DNA of 64,000 nt. It comes from Ophiura sarsii. Its lineage: Eukaryota > Echinodermata > Ophiuroidea > Amphilepidida > Ophiuridae. Positions 58,332 to 64,000 of this stretch are shown here, piece after piece. How positions within the stretch are numbered: position 1 is the first letter of the stretch; the number at the start of each line of letters is the position of its first letter. A model generated the notes under the pieces. The model worked only from the letters and a program-made list of their open reading frames with translations, was not told the DNA's origin and did no database searches. Where the stretch lies: NCBI GenBank assembly GCA_035610835.1, contig CM069458.1:35582718-35646717 (forward strand), in the 5' to 3' direction. A program made the position numbers and the translations under genes.

Positions 58332-59712
58332 CTTTAAGTGATTCTCCAACGTTTGTACCCCACTACGACATATATTGTGTACGAGATGGTTGGCAACTAA
58401 AACATCAGGGTGTTCCAGAAAACCTTCAATTTATTTTGACGGATCTCTAGATTTACTTTTACGCCATGGAATTTGCTCAAATTTATCCAATTCGGAAACC
58501 TAAAAATATCCCAAATTTATTTGTGGAATAATTATCAAAATGTCTTCATCGAAACCTAAAAATATCCCAAATTTATTTGTGGAATAAATATCACAATTTC
58601 TTCATCGATTTACAAATTTACGCGTGTGTAAAGAGAGGTATGTCTAAACCAGTATTTCGTATTAACATTAACTAAGGCTCCTACAAAAAGAAGTCGCAGA
58701 CACTCTGGAACACGCTGGATAATTATACTCGTACTTTATATCAAAGATTTTCTACAATGTCTTTGATTGTATGTAATGTCAAATGACGCCTATTGAAAAA
58801 TATATAGGCTATATAATACGCCCGAAGGTTTGAGGCACTGGGTGTATGCTATAGATATGTAGTATTCGATGGCTTGTTGTATATTTTAACTGCAGTTGCA
58901 GGTTACTCCTTTTATATCGGATTTTGTAGGTAATTCTTACTTTTTATGTTAAATTCATCAATACTGCAGTTGCAGGTTACTCCTTTTATATCGGATTTTG
59001 TAGGTAATTCTTACTTTTTATGTTAAATTCACCAATAGGTACCCTAAAGGTTGATGATCTTACATATGTTTGAAATCAACATTCTTGCGAACTGTGCATC
59101 CATCTTAAGGGGGGGTTGAGTCAGGAAAATTTGTCAAATTGTACACACTGGCAAAAGTGAGATAATGCAGCGATCGGAATATGTGGAATTTCTTCTTTCG
59201 GATGGTTTTTGTTTGATAGCAATCGGGTATGTAGTTTTCTAGATATGACCGATTGTACTTACGTGAATAGTTCAAAATTTGGTCAAAAAACGGCGTTTTC
59301 TATACTTTTATACACAAAAACACTCACCCAGTGATATATAAGGCATTTTTAAAACAATTATAAATAAATAGTTTAAAACAATTATGTTGCATTCACTTTG
59401 GGCTAAAATGTGTTTTAGGATTTATGTAAAACAAATATGGGGTTAGAAATTTTGTAACGACAAATTTCTTATGTATTTCATTGTTTTTCACCCTGCTATA
59501 TATAAGGAAATTAACTAAATAATTAATTAAAAGAGAACGCATCACTCAATTTTTATGATTCTTTCATCAAAAGTTATGATAATTCAATTTCCAACTAAAA
59601 ATAGCAAAAGAAAATTGATTAAATGTTAGACTGATATGCAAAAGCGCCCTCATGTGTTTCGAAACTTCAACGGCCTATATCTCAAAACAGCGAAAGCGCG
59701 TATCTGGAAAAC
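58332..59712. other. 3' flank with short tandem duplications, no gene seen
   Basis: 58494-58605 repeats GAAACCTAAAAATATCCCAA with its following bases twice (about 56 bp apart). 58889-59036 is a 74-bp direct duplication. The remainder has no credible frame. Confidence 0.55.
58889..59036. repeat. 74-bp perfect-like direct duplication
   Basis: ACTGCAGTTGCAGGTTACTC through TAAATTCATCAAT occurs twice in a row (58889-58962, 58963-59036), with one visible difference (CATCAAT versus CACCAAT). It is a recent local tandem duplication. Confidence 0.95.
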
Positions 59713-59985
59713 GGGAACAGTCATAACTCAAAAACGCAATGTATGATTGTAATGAAAAAACAGATGTTAAGAAGAGCAATACGAACAAAATCATGAAGAG
59801 TTTTTTTTAAATTTCCTTTTCGTTTTTAAACTACGGTGTAAAATACCCTGATTGGCTGCGGCCTGGTTACCATGGCAACCAATCAAAAAATCCGGAGACA
59901 TGATTTTGTGCGTATTGTTCTAATGCATCTATCCCCCCAATATGATCCCAGTGGGTTATTTGGTTTTTGAGTTATGACTGTTCCC
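59713..59985. repeat. Inverted repeat enclosing an RFX-type X-box
   Basis: GGGAACAGTCATAACTCAAA (59713) is mirrored exactly at 59963-59985. The match continues imperfectly inwards (GCAATACGAACAAAATCATG versus the complement of CATGATTTTGTGCGTATTGT). The centre, 59845-59890, carries the X-box and two CCAAT boxes. Confidence 0.8.
59851..59883. promoter_or_regulatory. RFX X-box flanked by CCAAT boxes, module 1
   Basis: GTTACCATGGCAAC (59866-59879) fits the palindromic RFX consensus GTNRCCNNRGYAAC. ATTGG lies 10 bp to the left (59851-59855) and CCAAT overlaps the right edge (59879-59883), giving candidate NF-Y sites. Binding is inferred from sequence only. Confidence 0.55.
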
Positions 59986-59993
59986 ATGTTCAG

Positions 59994-60027
59994 CCAATCA
60001 GAGCCCTTGCTCGGTTACCATGGCAAC
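59994..60027. promoter_or_regulatory. RFX X-box with CCAAT box, module 2
   Basis: CCAAT (59994-59998) is followed 15 bp later by a second GTTACCATGGCAAC (60014-60027), identical to that in module 1. The two X-boxes are 148 bp apart. Confidence 0.55.
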
Positions 60028-60420
60028 CAGAGCGGAACCGAAAGCGTTTTTTAAAACTAGACATCCAGGGCTACAATATGGTATACAACACTTATCGGTT
60101 GTTATTCGGGAAAATTGTGTAAAATCGTTTTCTAACATAGGCCAAATCTGACTCCCCCCCCCCCCTCCCCCCCCCCCCCATTTTAGTTACCTTTAACCTT
60201 AACCCATCAGTAAATTTTGTCTTGCCCCACCCCGCCTAAAAAGGAAAGCTATATTAATGTTTGGTATTCTTATTCATTATTCTTATCATATTTGTTAATT
60301 TGTTATCCAATTTGCATAAAATACAGATGGGCTCTCCCATGAAACAAGAATCAAAATATTTTCAATCGTACCGTACTTAAAGTTACTGCACAAATAATCA
60401 CAATATATATATATATATTA
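60028..60420. other. Intergenic with poly-C tract and AT microsatellite
   Basis: A poly-C run interrupted by one T (60156-60179) and a short (AT)n run (60403-60418). No gene seen. Confidence 0.6.
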
Positions 60421-60892
60421 TAAGCTCCTCACAAAAAGTATCGAAACACTTAAAAATGAGCCAATATATAACGGCTCGAAAGGGTATGCATTAATCGAAG
60501 CAAAAATCCAAGTGCATAATTTTGTTCTGCGTATTTTGACACCTCGATCGATGAGAAACGATATTGCGGAGCGGAGTTATTGTCACTTCAATGGTCGTGG
60601 GTCCAGCTTCAAAAGTGACAATCATCCTATATAGAAAGAAGTTTGCATTACTGTTTAGAATGATCAGATTCGTGCTTTTCAATAGGGATGAGTGTCACTT
60701 TTGAAACTGGACCCACGATCATTGAAATGACAATAACTCCGCTCCGCAACATCGTATCTCAACGATCGAGGTGTCAAAATACGCAAAACAAAATTATGCA
60801 TTTGGTTATTTGCTTCGAATAATGCATACCCTTTCGAGCCGTTATATATTGGATCATTTTTAAGAGTTTCGATACTTTTTGTGAAGAGCTTA
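60421..60892. mobile_element. TCACAAAAAGTATCGAAAC palindromic MITE, copy 2
   Basis: Ends TAAGCTCCTCACAAAAAGTA and TTTTTGTGAAGAGCTTA are inverted. The arms match copy 1 at 45847-46328 closely, including GCGGAGCGGAGTTATTGTCA in both orientations around a centre near 60655. Minus-strand frames at 60491-60682 are arm sequence. Confidence 0.88.
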
Positions 60893-60923
60893 TATATAAT
60901 GGATTAGCAGCCATCTTGTCGGC

Positions 60924-61020
60924 AGGGCCGGATTTACCTTTTTGGGGGCCCTGGGCCAGGCCAAAATTTGGAGGCCGGGAACAATAGGGGACACCAGTGT
61001 TGTACCATGATTTGGAAGTA
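60924..61020. mobile_element. Possible hAT-like element end
   Basis: CAGGGCCGGATTTACCTTTT with GGGGGCCCTGGGCCAGGCC after it has the look of a hAT terminal repeat, but I cannot find a matching inverted end nearby. Confidence 0.35.

Positions 61021-64000
<2,980 letters not shown>

Overview
This is eukaryotic nuclear DNA. Introns with canonical GT..AG boundaries, a split UDP-glucuronosyltransferase gene, C2H2 zinc-finger arrays, an intron-bearing histone H3 exon, tRNA-headed SINE fragments, three kinds of non-LTR retrotransposon and a very dense load of palindromic DNA transposons point to a marine invertebrate deuterostome. The frequent AGGCCTA-type words, long poly-C/poly-G runs, (TAA)n arrays and TTAGGG-type telomere-like repeat fit an echinoderm-like genome best. 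The species is an inference, not something the sequence proves.

Genes. Four loci look like host genes. (1) A minus-strand C2H2 zinc-finger exon (7243-8715), with a frameshifted tail (7004-7242) and a decayed second copy (8770-9190). (2) A minus-strand UDP-glucuronosyltransferase gene spread over 33723-41896. Four exons give the expected 526-residue protein; a fifth, 108-nt in-frame cassette would add an acidic 36-residue insert. Exon 1 carries two mutually cancelling frameshifts. (3) A plus-strand multi-pass membrane protein of unknown family (54745-57034 joined to 58222-58331, 799 residues). (4) The first coding exon of a histone H3 gene with an intron (61609-61741), whose remaining exons lie beyond the window.

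Mobile DNA fills almost everything else. There is an RTE-like LINE in UGT intron 1 (37900-40330; the same family's 3' end opens the window), a CR1/L2-like LINE remnant (13320-14900) plus another 3' end (35777-36100), and an R2/NeSL-like endonuclease LINE (47105-50420). DNA elements include a Tc1-type fold-back (10605-12312), several TA-flanked palindromic MITEs, TTAA-flanked MITEs and hAT-like MITEs. Several insertions are nested so cleanly that the host reading frame or a paralogous empty site shows the exact insertion point: 48470-49422 inside the R2-like LINE, 14391-14763 inside the CR1-like LINE, and 30723-31386 and 31812-32179 inside a larger repeat family.

Satellite-like DNA: a 34-35-bp minisatellite (12724-13310 and 14903-15137) split by a LINE; 36 uniform copies of a 16-mer joined to degenerate telomere-like repeat and mirrored copies of the same 16-mer (42105-42915); long (TAA)n tracts around a tandemly duplicated hairpin unit (22226-23345); a GAGTC-rich array (40365-40990); and a roughly 150-bp repeat upstream of the membrane protein (53020-53940). 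A pair of RFX X-box plus CCAAT modules (59851-60027) is the most distinctive regulatory-looking sequence.
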